Below, in pieces: positions 18,019 to 26,865 of a stretch of 64,000 bases of DNA. The first letter of the stretch is position 1. Every line of letters starts with the position of its first letter. The stretch is from positions 248,001-312,000 of the forward strand of contig JAEPML010000001.1 of NCBI GenBank assembly GCA_017643925.1, written 5' to 3'. The notes below the pieces were generated by a model. It saw only the letters and a list, made by a program, of their open reading frames with translations, was not told the DNA's origin and did not search any database. Position numbers and translations under genes: made by a program. The stretch comes from Roseibium sp. GTDB taxonomy: Bacteria; Pseudomonadota; Alphaproteobacteria; Rhizobiales; Stappiaceae.

Positions 18019-18777
18019 ATGGGAAAGTATGAGTTCAAGATGCAACGACTGTTTTTGCGACATGTTCTCGCCGAAGGCGCGCGAATCGAGGCAGACAGGG
18101 GGCAGGCGAATTACCTTATGAATGTCCTGCGTCTCAAGGATGGCGACTACATTCTCGTGTTCAACGGCTCAGACGGGGAATGGTTGGCCAAGGTTGCCAG
18201 CGGCGGCCGCAGGGAGTGTGCGCTTCTGGTCATGGAGCAAACGCGGGAGCAGACCGAGCGCAACGATCTCATGTATCTGTTTGCTCCGCTCAAACATGCT
18301 CGCCTGGACTATATGGTTCAAAAGGCGGTGGAAATGGGCGTTGGCAGTCTGAAGCCGGTCATGACGCAGCACACCCAGACCAGCCGTGTCAATCTTGAGC
18401 GCATGGAAGCCAACGTCATTGAAGCCGCAGAACAGTGCGGTGTTCTGTCGATACCCGAAGTACAGGCCCCCCAACCCCTCAAGGATGTGCTTGAAGTCTG
18501 GCCGGAAGCCCAGCCGGGCCGGCGGCTGCTGTTTTGCGATGAAGCCGAAGGGTCGCATAATCCGCTGATGACGCTCGCCCAGATGAAAGACACCGGCGCA
18601 CCACCGCTTGCCGTCCTGATCGGCCCGGAGGGTGGTTTTTCCGAAGACGAAAGAACCCTGTTGCGCAGTCTGGATTTCGTGTCGGCAATTCCCCTGGGCC
18701 CCCGTATCCTGAGGGCCGATACTGCCGCAGTGGCGGCCCTGGCCGTCATCCAGGCCACCGTGGGTGACTGGACATAG
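18019..18777 (+). CDS. rsmE: 16S rRNA (uracil(1498)-N3)-methyltransferase RsmE
   Basis: 252 residues. An N-terminal PUA-like part ([16 protein letters not shown]...[24 protein letters not shown]) is followed by a SPOUT methyltransferase fold ending in [15 protein letters not shown] and [20 protein letters not shown], the SAM-binding trefoil-knot signatures. It methylates U1498 of 16S rRNA. The ATG at 18019 gives an [12 protein letters not shown] start that resembles alphaproteobacterial homologues. ATG 18040 and a TTG at 17983 are alternatives. The cyclase gene begins five bases after the stop. Confidence 0.93.
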   Translation: MGKYEFKMQRLFLRHVLAEGARIEADRGQANYLMNVLRLKDGDYILVFNGSDGEWLAKVASGGRRECALLVMEQTREQTERNDLMYLFAPLKHARLDYMVQKAVEMGVGSLKPVMTQHTQTSRVNLERMEANVIEAAEQCGVLSIPEVQAPQPLKDVLEVWPEAQPGRRLLFCDEAEGSHNPLMTLAQMKDTGAPPLAVLIGPEGGFSEDERTLLRSLDFVSAIPLGPRILRADTAAVAALAVIQATVGDWT

Positions 18778-18781
18778 ACCC

Positions 18782-20548
18782 ATGTCGCAAGAAATCCTGC
18801 CTCCCCAGAACACGAGCTCCGACGGTCCCCGCGGAGTGGAACCGTCCGGGGACACGCAGGCGCAGCGTACAGTCGGCCAGAGGGACGGGCCGATGCGTTT
18901 CACGCTCCCCGTCGGTGTTGCGCTTGGATTGATCTTTTCGCTTCTGCTGGTGGTCATCTGCGGCCTGATCATCACCTACATGGCCTCGGCCGATCGCCGC
19001 ATTGCCGGACGGTTGCTGGACGAACAGGGCCTGGCGGTTCTCAAACGCAACGAAACCGTCCTGGAAAGCTTCTTTTCTGAACAGGAGCTGTTGTTCAGGT
19101 CGATTGCCGTTCATGCGGCCGAAAAGAAAGAGACGTTGAGCGACGCCGATCTTGAGCCCTTCACCAGACTTTTGCCAGGTGGAGCGCGGCTTGAGCTTGG
19201 CCGCGCGGTCCTCAGCGAAGAACCTGCCGACGAGTTGCCGGCGGTTTCCTGGACGGACTTTCGCTACAAGGAAGGATTTGAGACCGGCGTAAAGTCGGCA
19301 GAGCTGGATCTTGGCAATGGCCAGCTTCTGATCGGGGACTACCCGCAATCGGTTTTCAAAACGGTTGCCGGCTCGATGACATGGGAGGGACAGCAGGAAA
19401 CGTTCATCCTGTCTGGCAGGGACAAGGCCGTCGTCGTCGGCGGTGTTTCAGAGCGCGACTTTGCAGCGACACCTGAAAATCCACTGCCGGACCTTTCCCA
19501 GCTGACCGCATCGCCCTTGCACCTGATCTGGAATGATCAGGGCAGGGCACATGACATGGGTGGCGTGATCGATGGGAGGGTGTTTCCCGGCGACCGGCGC
19601 ATGTTCACTGCCATCTACACTGATGTGAACTCCGGCCCGGCGAAGGGCTGGATCCTTGGCACGCTTTATCAGGCTGATGAATTCGGGGCTGCACTCGATC
19701 AGACAAGGATCGTGCTTTATGCCGCTCTGGTTGCCCTGATTGTCGGCGCCGTCCTGTCTTTCATCGTTGGCCGGATGCTCGGAAAACCCCTGTCGCGTCT
19801 GGCGCATACGGCATCCGGTCTCAGGCAGCTGGATTTCGATGCGACCGAAAAGCTGCCACGTTCCCGGCTGAGTGAACTGGATGACGTCAATCAGGCTTTC
19901 AACGGGTCTATCGGTGCGCTGAATGCGTTCGCGAAATATGTGCCCAGACAGCTTGTGACGCGTCTGATCGAAGAAGGCATGACCAGTTCCCGGAACATCC
20001 AGATCCGGGAAATGACCATCGTCTTTACCGATCTGGCCGGGTTCACCAACATGGCGTCTCACATGACGGCCGAGGAGACGGCGTCCTATCTCAATGGCTA
20101 TTTCGAAACGGTTTCGCAGGCAATTGCCGAAAGTCACGGCACGATCGACAAGTATCTGGGTGACGGTGTGATGGCATTTTGGGGCGCCCCATCCGATCAG
20201 CCGGAACACGCTTCCATGGCTATTGCCGCCGTTAAGCGGCTCGCAGAACGGGTAGAGCAATCTCCTTCGGTGACGATGCGTGTTCGCATCGGTGTTCACA
20301 CGGGCAAGGTTGTGGTTGGTGACATAGGCTCGAGCGCGCGCATGAATTACACGGTCATCGGGGACGCGGTGAATGTTGCGGCCCGCCTGCAGGAACATGG
20401 CAAACAGGTGGATCCGGATGCCAGGGTGATTGCCTTGGTGAGCGGTGACACAATGGCCCAGCTGCCGGAAGGGGAAAGTGCAACGAGCCTCGGGACGGTC
20501 CAGTTGCGCGGCCGCTCAGATCCGCTCACGGTGTTCAGAATTGCGTGA
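18782..20548 (+). CDS. Membrane-bound class III adenylate/guanylate cyclase
   Basis: 588 residues. A polar N-terminal tail is followed by TM1 (VGVALGLIFSLLLVVICGLIITYM, about 45-68), an extracytoplasmic sensor of about 250 residues and TM2 (YAALVALIVGAVLSFIVG). A HAMP-like segment then leads to a class III cyclase domain from about residue 410. Metal aspartates are visible in VFTDLAGFTNMA and GDGVMAFWGAP, and the transition-state region in GDAVNVAARLQ. It should make cAMP in response to an external signal, and a CRP-type regulator is encoded at 52 kb. The ATG at 18782 is preferred over a GTG at 18764 lying inside rsmE. The ribosome site is weak, so coupling to rsmE is likely. Confidence 0.88.
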   Translation: MSQEILPPQNTSSDGPRGVEPSGDTQAQRTVGQRDGPMRFTLPVGVALGLIFSLLLVVICGLIITYMASADRRIAGRLLDEQGLAVLKRNETVLESFFSEQELLFRSIAVHAAEKKETLSDADLEPFTRLLPGGARLELGRAVLSEEPADELPAVSWTDFRYKEGFETGVKSAELDLGNGQLLIGDYPQSVFKTVAGSMTWEGQQETFILSGRDKAVVVGGVSERDFAATPENPLPDLSQLTASPLHLIWNDQGRAHDMGGVIDGRVFPGDRRMFTAIYTDVNSGPAKGWILGTLYQADEFGAALDQTRIVLYAALVALIVGAVLSFIVGRMLGKPLSRLAHTASGLRQLDFDATEKLPRSRLSELDDVNQAFNGSIGALNAFAKYVPRQLVTRLIEEGMTSSRNIQIREMTIVFTDLAGFTNMASHMTAEETASYLNGYFETVSQAIAESHGTIDKYLGDGVMAFWGAPSDQPEHASMAIAAVKRLAERVEQSPSVTMRVRIGVHTGKVVVGDIGSSARMNYTVIGDAVNVAARLQEHGKQVDPDARVIALVSGDTMAQLPEGESATSLGTVQLRGRSDPLTVFRIA

Positions 20549-20703
20549 TTTGGCCACTACGCATTTTCCTTGCTTGCATTCTTCAGTCAGCAATCCTAAA
20601 TCACGCAAACTCAAAAGCGTTTTTCGAACGCGCCGGATCACTGCGGTTTAAGGGGTGTTGGGGCATCCTGTCTGATGGGCCGCGCAGCAACTAGGACGCT
20701 TCC

Positions 20704-22077
20704 ATGGCCCGCGATACGGTCGACACCACTCCAATTGAAACCGTTGCGGATCTGGCTGCAACGCTTGAGGCGGGCAACAAGTCTGAAGATCGGTTCCGCA
20801 TTGGCACCGAGCACGAGAAGTTCCTGTTCTGCGAAAAGCAGCTGTCTCCTATTCCCTATGAAGGCGACAATGGTGTCGAGGCCGTTCTGAATGGCATGGA
20901 AAAACTTCTGGGTTGGGAACGCATCGAGGATGCCGGCAAGATCATTGGTCTTGCGGACGACAAGGGCGGCGGCGCGATCTCGATCGAGCCGGGTGGACAG
21001 TTCGAGTTGTCCGGTGCCCCACTTGAAAACCTTCACCAGACCTGCCGCGAAGCCAACCAGCATCTTCACCAGGTGCGCCAGGTTGCCGAACCGCTCGGCG
21101 TTGGCTTTCTCGGCATCGGCATGACACCGACATGGTCCCGCGCGGACGTGCCACGCATGCCGAAATCCCGCTATGACATCATGACCAACTACATGCCGAA
21201 AGTCGGCTCATACGGTCTGGACATGATGTATCGGACCTCGACCATTCAGGTGAACCTGGATTTCTCCTCTGAAGCCGACATGGTCAAGAAGATGCGTGTC
21301 GGCCTGGCGCTTCAGCCGATTGCGACGGCCATTTTTGCCAATTCCCCCTTCACGGACGGCAAGCCGAACGGCTTCAAGTCGTTCCGCGCGCAGATCTGGA
21401 CAGACACGGATGCCGACCGGACCGGCGACATGCCGTTTGCCTTCGAGGATGGGTTCGGGTTTGAACGTTATGTCGAATGGGCGCTGGATGTGCCGATGTA
21501 TTTCGTCAAGCGCGGCACGACCTATTATGACGTGACCGGCACGACCTTCCGCCAGTTCATGAATGGTGCGCTGGAAGGCAAGGTGCCGGACGCCAAGCCA
21601 AGCCTTGGCGACTGGAACAATCACCTGTCAACACTGTTCCCTGATGTTCGTCTGAAGCAGTTTATCGAGATGCGAGGCGCGGATGGCGGCCCCTGGCGGC
21701 GTATTTGCGCCCTGCCGGCACTCTGGGTCGGTCTCCTCTACGACAAGGGCGTGATGGATCAGGCCTGGGAGCTGGTGAAGGACTGGACACAGGAAGAGCG
21801 TGCCGCCCTGCGCAGCGACGTGCCTAAAAATGCCCTTCAAACACCGTTCCGCAATGGAACTGTTCTGGACGTTGCCAAGGAAGCCCTGGCACTCGCCCAG
21901 GAAGGGCTCAAGCGCCGGAACCGGTTGAGCGATGGCGATCTGGACGAGCGCGTGCATCTGGCTCCGATCGAGGAAGGTCTGGCATCTGGCATGTGCCCGG
22001 CGGACATTCTGCTTCAGCGCTACAACGGTTCCTGGAACCAGGATGTGACCCAGGTCTTCAGGGATTACGCCTACTAA
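20704..22077 (+). CDS. gshA: Glutamate-cysteine ligase (plant/alphaproteobacterial type)
   Basis: 457 residues, the usual length of the plant-type class of glutamate-cysteine ligase. The N-terminal RIGTEHEKFLF and GAISIEPGGQFELSGAP motifs hold the metal- and glutamate-binding residues. PTWSRADVPRMPKSRYDIMTNYMPKVGSYGLDMM and TSTIQVNLDF are further signatures. It catalyses the first step of glutathione synthesis in the cytosol. A GST is encoded at 58.7 kb. It is preceded by AGGACGCTTCC before the ATG. No gshB is adjacent. Confidence 0.95.
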   Translation: MARDTVDTTPIETVADLAATLEAGNKSEDRFRIGTEHEKFLFCEKQLSPIPYEGDNGVEAVLNGMEKLLGWERIEDAGKIIGLADDKGGGAISIEPGGQFELSGAPLENLHQTCREANQHLHQVRQVAEPLGVGFLGIGMTPTWSRADVPRMPKSRYDIMTNYMPKVGSYGLDMMYRTSTIQVNLDFSSEADMVKKMRVGLALQPIATAIFANSPFTDGKPNGFKSFRAQIWTDTDADRTGDMPFAFEDGFGFERYVEWALDVPMYFVKRGTTYYDVTGTTFRQFMNGALEGKVPDAKPSLGDWNNHLSTLFPDVRLKQFIEMRGADGGPWRRICALPALWVGLLYDKGVMDQAWELVKDWTQEERAALRSDVPKNALQTPFRNGTVLDVAKEALALAQEGLKRRNRLSDGDLDERVHLAPIEEGLASGMCPADILLQRYNGSWNQDVTQVFRDYAY

Positions 22078-22165
22078 GGGTGAGTTTCTGAAAGTTGTGG
22101 GAGCTGTGGACGCTAGGCGCCCTGAATTGACCTCGTGTCAGTTAGCGGTCACTGTGTAGGGAATC

Positions 22166-22184
22166 GATCCTGCGATGCAGGATC
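22166..22184. promoter_or_regulatory. Perfect palindrome upstream of the acidic-repeat protein gene
   Basis: GATCCTGC at 22166-22173 and GCAGGATC at 22177-22184 form a perfect 8-bp inverted repeat around GAT. It ends 26 bases before the ATG at 22211, in the 5' leader, so it could be an operator or a translation-affecting hairpin. Confidence 0.4.
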
Positions 22185-22210
22185 CCGAGGCACATGACCG
22201 GAGCAGAGCG

Positions 22211-22978
22211 ATGACTGCCAGTGAAACGTCAGCTCCCCCTTTTGATATCTTCTCCCTGCTGGAAGACGTGCAGGATCGTTTTGGCTGGTCCAACGACGAT
22301 CTCAGCAACGTCATGGAACAGCTTCTCCCGGCCGCGTTGAACGGGTTTCGCTATTTCGGCAGCGCCGTCCCCGGGTTTACGGATTTCCTGGGTCAGACGT
22401 CTCCGCAGGGATTTGGTGGCCCAAACCCGTTCTCGGCCTACCAAGGCCTTTTCCAGACACCAACCGATGCGGCTCTGACGCCCTTCTTTGGTCCGGAGGC
22501 CGTGCAGAAGGCGCTCGCCGACCAGGTCTCCGGCATGACGGGTTTGCAGCAGGATGCCATTCGGGAAATGATGCCGGTTGCCGCGACACTGGCGATGGGA
22601 CAGATCGCACGTCCCTTTGTTCACGGTGAAGCCCGCAATCTCCTGGACGCCTATTTGCGCGGCTTTGCCCGCGGGCGCCCCAAGCCGCAGCCCACCCCGG
22701 CCGACTACCTGCAAGGCTATGCCGAGGCGATGCAGGCATTCTGGGGCGCGTTCCTTCAACCGGCCAGCATCGTGAACATGCAAGACGAGCCGGAACCTGA
22801 GCCGGAGCCCGAACCCGAAGCGGAACCTGAGGAAGATGAGGCAACATCCGAAGCACCTTCCGAATTCGAGGAGATGGTCTCGGGCTGGATGGCTGCAGGC
22901 AAGGACTTCCAGTCCAGCCAGTTCAAGGCCTTCGACAGCTTCTTCGAAAAGGCGGCCAAGGATCTTGGTGGGGACTGA
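22211..22978 (+). CDS. Hypothetical cytoplasmic protein with Pro-Glu repeat linker
   Basis: 255 residues with no signal peptide or membrane segment. Residues 1-180 are Phe/Ala/Gly-rich and probably helical. A striking acidic linker of repeated Glu-Pro units follows (about 195-215, EPEPEPEPEPEAEPEEDE). The C-terminal 45 residues (FEEMVSGWMAAGKDFQSSQFKAFDSFFEKAAKDLG) look amphipathic, somewhat like phasins, but I do not claim that family. The ATG at 22211 is used because GGAG sits seven bases upstream. An ATG at 22175 would run through the palindrome. The function is unknown. Confidence 0.65.
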   Translation: MTASETSAPPFDIFSLLEDVQDRFGWSNDDLSNVMEQLLPAALNGFRYFGSAVPGFTDFLGQTSPQGFGGPNPFSAYQGLFQTPTDAALTPFFGPEAVQKALADQVSGMTGLQQDAIREMMPVAATLAMGQIARPFVHGEARNLLDAYLRGFARGRPKPQPTPADYLQGYAEAMQAFWGAFLQPASIVNMQDEPEPEPEPEPEAEPEEDEATSEAPSEFEEMVSGWMAAGKDFQSSQFKAFDSFFEKAAKDLGGD

Positions 22979-23099
22979 CGTCTGCTACGAGCGCGCAGGC
23001 GTGGCGGGAAAAGGCGTCACCGGAGTTGGCAGTCTTGTCAAAATGGGCGCATGGGTCCGGTCTTTTCGTGCCATTTTTGTGATGCGAGCTTGTGAAGGC

Positions 23100-23939
23100 A
23101 TGAAAGAGAGATCTCGTCCCAAGGCTCTGCAATTTCGAGGCGGGGGCATCACCGCGCTCTTCCTGTTCGTACATCTTTTTTCTTACGTGGCGTTTTCTCC
23201 CGCGGTTCTTGCTGCTGACAAGGAGAAGTTCACCATTGCCTATGCGAGCGAATGGTCGCCCTATTCCTATGGTCTTGGAGCCGACGTTCAAGGAATTCTT
23301 CCCCGCCTCATGGACAGTATTTTTGCCGGTATCGAGGACTATGAGGTCGTCCATTCCGGATTGCCCTGGGAGCGGGCACAGCAGGTTTTCTTCGGAGGCC
23401 TGGTTGATGGAATGGTGACGACAGCCACCCAGAAGCGCCTCAAGTATTCTCGACCAAGTCGAGAAGCGGCGTTGGAAATACCGTTCCACCCGATCATCCG
23501 CGTGGACAGTGAATTCGAAGAGGACATCCTGCGCGATCCCGAACTCAAAGTGCTCAAGGATCTCCGATATTGCGACGTTCTGGGCAACGGTTGGGCAGAG
23601 GAGTTTTACAGCAACAGGGGAATCGAATACTCGATCGCGCCAACAATCGACCACTGCCTGCTTCAGTTGAGCCTGAACAGGGTTGACGTTGTTGTTCACG
23701 CAAAGCCTGTGCTCGAGATCTTCAAAACAAGGCTCGGCCTTGGCGAACAGCTGAAGATTGTCGACCTGAAATATGAAGAGAGTCCGCAGTTCCCCTTGTT
23801 GGTTTCCAACAGCTTCGAACGCGCGCCGGATCTGATCGAGAAGTTCGACCGCGAGATCGCGCAGCTGAAATCAAACGGAGCCTATGACGACCTGATGAGC
23901 GCGTTTGTCGCCGCGGAGAAAAGCGGGAAACCGGACTAG
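23100..23939 (+). CDS. Periplasmic solute-binding protein (amino-acid-type, SBP family 3-like)
   Basis: 279 residues. It has an N-terminal signal peptide (hydrophobic ITALFLFVHLFSYVAFSPAV, cut near LAADK). The mature part starts FTIAYASEWSPYSYG and contains GLPWERAQQVFFGGLVDGMVTTATQKR, the layout of type 2 periplasmic binding proteins. The open frame continues upstream into the preceding gene, but ATG 23100 (after AAGG), 23082 and 23043 are the sensible starts. No permease or ATPase gene is next to it, so it is an orphan: either a partner of distant ABC genes or a sensory or regulatory binding protein. Confidence 0.75.
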   Translation: MKERSRPKALQFRGGGITALFLFVHLFSYVAFSPAVLAADKEKFTIAYASEWSPYSYGLGADVQGILPRLMDSIFAGIEDYEVVHSGLPWERAQQVFFGGLVDGMVTTATQKRLKYSRPSREAALEIPFHPIIRVDSEFEEDILRDPELKVLKDLRYCDVLGNGWAEEFYSNRGIEYSIAPTIDHCLLQLSLNRVDVVVHAKPVLEIFKTRLGLGEQLKIVDLKYEESPQFPLLVSNSFERAPDLIEKFDREIAQLKSNGAYDDLMSAFVAAEKSGKPD

Positions 23940-23964
23940 TCGACGGGGTTGAAGCTGCAAGCGC

Positions 23965-24183
23965 CTAGTTGCAGCAGGACGCTCCGGCCTGAATGGGTGG
24001 GCAAGGCACCGTTCCATAGGAACAAAAAACACAACAGTCCCCTGATTGCGGTTTCAGAAGTGCCCGACAGGATCCGCACTCGTAGAACCACTGGCATGCG
24101 TCTTCAGGCATGGTTTCTGTTGCGGCATGTCCGCATTCAGGACAGGTCAGGGTGCTTTCCAGGCGCAATTCGGCAGCGTTCAT
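23965..24183 (-). CDS. GDCCVxC-motif small zinc-ribbon-like protein
   Basis: 72 residues. CPECGH and CGSC form a zinc-ribbon pair, followed by the family signature GDCCVFCSYGTVPCPP and a C-terminal CC. Members are usually annotated as GDCCVxC domain-containing proteins (some are selenoproteins) and are often found near metal or mercury genes; the function is not established. The ATG at 24183 is preferred, with GGAGG ten bases before it. A longer frame to 24225 adds an unconvincing basic leader. The gene is convergent with the binding-protein gene. Confidence 0.8.
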   Translation of the reverse strand: MNAAELRLESTLTCPECGHAATETMPEDACQWFYECGSCRALLKPQSGDCCVFCSYGTVPCPPIQAGASCCN

Positions 24184-24282
24184 CCGGTCTCTGCCTCCAA
24201 GGTGTTTGCCCATCTTCTGTCCCATGTCCCAAATTCTGAAATGAAATCCCGGTGAGGTCGGCGCAGCGCATTGCAGCTGGCC

Positions 24283-24312
24283 AAAAAAAAGACCCGCCGG
24301 AGGTGGCGGGTC
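24283..24312 (-). terminator. Rho-independent terminator of the DUF1127 gene
   Basis: Read on the minus strand, GACCCGCC pairs with GGCGGGTC around a short loop and is followed by eight T residues. It lies about 45 bases past the DUF1127 stop. Confidence 0.85.
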
Positions 24313-24355
24313 AGTTTCGTCAGCAAGGCTTGCCGACAGGGGCTGCTAAAGGGGA

Positions 24356-24652
24356 TCAGGCAGCAAGCTTTCCGTGCACGGCTGCAACCGGATGGTTGGA
24401 GGCGTTGGCAGGGAGAAAGCCGGTTGCCAGATGAGCGGTGGAGGCGCCGCTCAAAAGGGAAGTCGGGTCCACGTAGAATGGTAGAGCCATTGCTTGTTGA
24501 ACGTCGCTCCGGGTCAGGCCGACATCCTTGAGCTGGTCGTCGGACCAGGTCTTGAGCTCTGCAAACTGGCGGCGGTTGTTAAACAAACGCCATGCACGGG
24601 CAACCGTCTGCCCGAGGAGAGCGATGATGGGAAGGTTGGTGATGTGTGTCAT
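24356..24652 (-). CDS. DUF1127 small protein
   Basis: 98 residues. The DUF1127 (YjiS-like) core is visible in the middle: arginine-rich helix RAWRLFNNRRQFAEL, then WSDDQLKDVGLTRSDVQQAM. A less conserved tail follows. Small DUF1127 proteins in Agrobacterium and Brucella have been linked to phosphate, carbon and stress physiology and can bind RNA. AGGAG is well placed before the ATG. It is divergent from a LysR gene resembling LsrB/VtlR; in Brucella VtlR activates DUF1127 genes, so control by the neighbour is plausible. Its own terminator suggests a monocistronic transcript. Confidence 0.85.
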   Translation of the reverse strand: MTHITNLPIIALLGQTVARAWRLFNNRRQFAELKTWSDDQLKDVGLTRSDVQQAMALPFYVDPTSLLSGASTAHLATGFLPANASNHPVAAVHGKLAA

Positions 24653-24918
24653 GGCAAAAGTCTCCTGTTAGCGGCCGGAGGAATTTCCGACGGCTTGTTC
24701 CGCGCCAGTTTTGGCACTCCGTGTTTGTGGAACATCCTCAAGATGAGGTTTTGCCTTTTATAAATCCAACGAATGTTTGTGATATGAATGATCGCATTTT
24801 GTGATGCCAATTGACGCGCAACACATCGCACCATTGCAAGTCCTTCAAGTTTCGAATTATTTCGTGTTCTGATGGGTTGTGTGCTACACATGAGTCTTGC
24901 TGATATTTGGGGCGAAAA

Positions 24919-25794
24919 ATGCTGGATCTGGATCAACTCAGGACCTTTGTGGCCATTGCAGAAAGCGGCAGCTTCACGCGGGCGGCGGAAAATGTGCACA
25001 AGACTCAGTCTGCGGTCTCCATGCAGATGCGCCGGCTGGAAGAAAGAATCGGCAAACCGCTTTTTGTCAGGGTCGGTCGTCAGTCGCGCTTGACGGATCA
25101 TGGCGAACGCCTGCTCCACTACGCGCGCCGTCTGGTGCAGCTCAACGACGAGACGCTGGCTGCTTTTGACGACACGGAGCTTGCTGGGCTGGTGCGACTG
25201 GGCACGCCGGACGACTATGCGGACCGCTTTCTGCCGGAAATTCTGGCCCGTTTTTCCAGATCAAACCCGAAGGCGGAAGTCAGTGTTGTCTGTGCTCCGA
25301 CGCCAAACCTTGCGGACATGATTGCTGAAGGCGAACTTGATGTCGCCATCATTACGCACGTGCAAAGAAAGGGGCGCAAACAGGCCGAACTTGTCAGGCG
25401 GGAACCGCTATTGTGGGTCGCGTCTGCCCGCCACGCCGTTGAAAACGAGTCACCTTTGCCACTGGCTCTCGGGCGCGCAACATGCGATTGGCGCAAGGCT
25501 GCCATCAATGCTCTTGGCGACCAGATGCGGGAACACCGCCTGCTCTATTCAAGCTGGAACTCCACGGCAGTCGGTGCCGCCGTTCTGGCTGGCCTTGCGA
25601 TTTCTGTCCTGCCGGAATCGGCCCTGCGCTCAGGGATGCGGGTTTTGACCGAAGCCGACGGATTTCCAAAGCTGCCCGATTGCGAAATCGGGATCCTGCG
25701 GTCCTGGCACAACAATTCCAGGGTGACCGACGCTCTTGTCGAACACATCATCTCGTCCCTGGATAACCTGTCTGTTCCACAAGCTGCGGAATAA
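24919..25794 (+). CDS. LysR-family regulator, LsrB/VtlR-like (copy 1)
   Basis: 291 residues. The winged helix-turn-helix is at the N-terminus (LDLDQLRTFVAIAESGSFTR, then TQSAVSMQMRRLEERIGK). The effector domain opens VRLGTPDDYADRFLPEILARF. These segments recall LsrB of Agrobacterium and VtlR of Brucella. It faces the DUF1127 gene across about 265 bases, the classic LysR arrangement with a divergent target. ATG 24919 is chosen over a TTG at 24907. A paralogue follows about 165 bases downstream. Confidence 0.88.
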   Translation: MLDLDQLRTFVAIAESGSFTRAAENVHKTQSAVSMQMRRLEERIGKPLFVRVGRQSRLTDHGERLLHYARRLVQLNDETLAAFDDTELAGLVRLGTPDDYADRFLPEILARFSRSNPKAEVSVVCAPTPNLADMIAEGELDVAIITHVQRKGRKQAELVRREPLLWVASARHAVENESPLPLALGRATCDWRKAAINALGDQMREHRLLYSSWNSTAVGAAVLAGLAISVLPESALRSGMRVLTEADGFPKLPDCEIGILRSWHNNSRVTDALVEHIISSLDNLSVPQAAE

Positions 25795-25959
25795 CAAAGA
25801 CAGCGTAGATTTTTTCGTGCAATCAATCGCTTAACCAGTGCGTGGTTTTTTTGTTAGCCTGGAAATCGTTTGAGTTGTAAGAGATGTTGATGTATAACAC
25901 CTCAATCAATTCGCATCTCAAATTTCCCGGCTGACTCGGGCGTTCTCTACTGGACTGGC

Positions 25960-26850
25960 ATGAATCACGCACTGGATATCGATCAGCTCCGTACCTTCCT
26001 TGCGATTGCTGAACTTGGCAGCTTCACGAAAGCCGGCGAAGCCGTTCACAAGACCCAATCGGCCGTATCAATGCAGATGCGACGCCTTGAAGAACGTGTC
26101 GGGCAGCAGATTTTCATCAAGGATGGGCGCCAGTCACGCTTGACGGAAGACGGTCTGCGACTGGTTGAATTTGCGCGCCGCATGATCCTGCTGAACGATG
26201 AGACCCTGTCCGCTTTCAACGGCCAAAAAGAGGTCGGGCACGTCAAACTCGGTGTGCCGGATGACTATGCGGATCGCCTGCTGCCGCAGGTTCTTGCCGC
26301 CTTCAACAGGCTCAATCCTTCCATTGAAGTTCTTGTCGAATGCCTGTCGAGCGCCCGGCTGACAGAGGCCATCCGCGAAGGCGCGCTGGATGTTGCCATC
26401 ACGACGTCCAGCGACACGCTGGACTTGCGCGGCGAGATCATTCGGCGGGAACCGCTCTACTGGGTGACCTCCACGCAGCATTGTGCGCATACCCAGGACG
26501 TGATCAGACTGGCGCTTGGGCCGACCACATGCCTGTGGCGGCGGCTTTCCATGGATGCGCTCGACCGGGCCGGGCAGCGCTATCGTGTCTGCTACACCAG
26601 CTCCAGTGCGGCCGCCCTCGTCGGGGCCGTACAGGCCGGACTGGCAGTTACCGTGTTCCCGGAAAGTGCGATCCGGGACGGGATGCGCATCCTAGATGAA
26701 AAGGATGGATTCCCGGCGCTCCCCAATTGCGACATTGCGCTACTGCGTTCGGAATCTGCGCGTGAGGGCATGCACGACACCTTGTGCAATCACCTCATCG
26801 CCGCGATCGGCAATGTCGGCAACGGGGCGGGACAGATGGCAGCCGAGTAG
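25960..26850 (+). CDS. LysR-family regulator, LsrB/VtlR-like (copy 2, tandem paralogue)
   Basis: 296 residues, close to copy 1 throughout. The DNA-binding domain is almost the same (LDIDQLRTFLAIAELGSFTKAGEAVHKTQSAVSM), and the effector domain starts VKLGVPDDYADRLLPQVLAAF. The regions differ more in the middle and the C-terminus, so different co-inducers are possible while the DNA sites may overlap. It has its own intergenic leader of about 165 bases. It converges with the EamA exporter gene. Confidence 0.88.
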   Translation: MNHALDIDQLRTFLAIAELGSFTKAGEAVHKTQSAVSMQMRRLEERVGQQIFIKDGRQSRLTEDGLRLVEFARRMILLNDETLSAFNGQKEVGHVKLGVPDDYADRLLPQVLAAFNRLNPSIEVLVECLSSARLTEAIREGALDVAITTSSDTLDLRGEIIRREPLYWVTSTQHCAHTQDVIRLALGPTTCLWRRLSMDALDRAGQRYRVCYTSSSAAALVGAVQAGLAVTVFPESAIRDGMRILDEKDGFPALPNCDIALLRSESAREGMHDTLCNHLIAAIGNVGNGAGQMAAE

Positions 26851-26865
26851 GCCAGGCTGCCGGTT

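Noticed and set aside
22836..23099. In-frame extension of the binding protein back into the preceding gene
   Set aside because: It would precede a clear signal peptide with 88 unrelated residues and overlap the upstream gene by over 140 bases.
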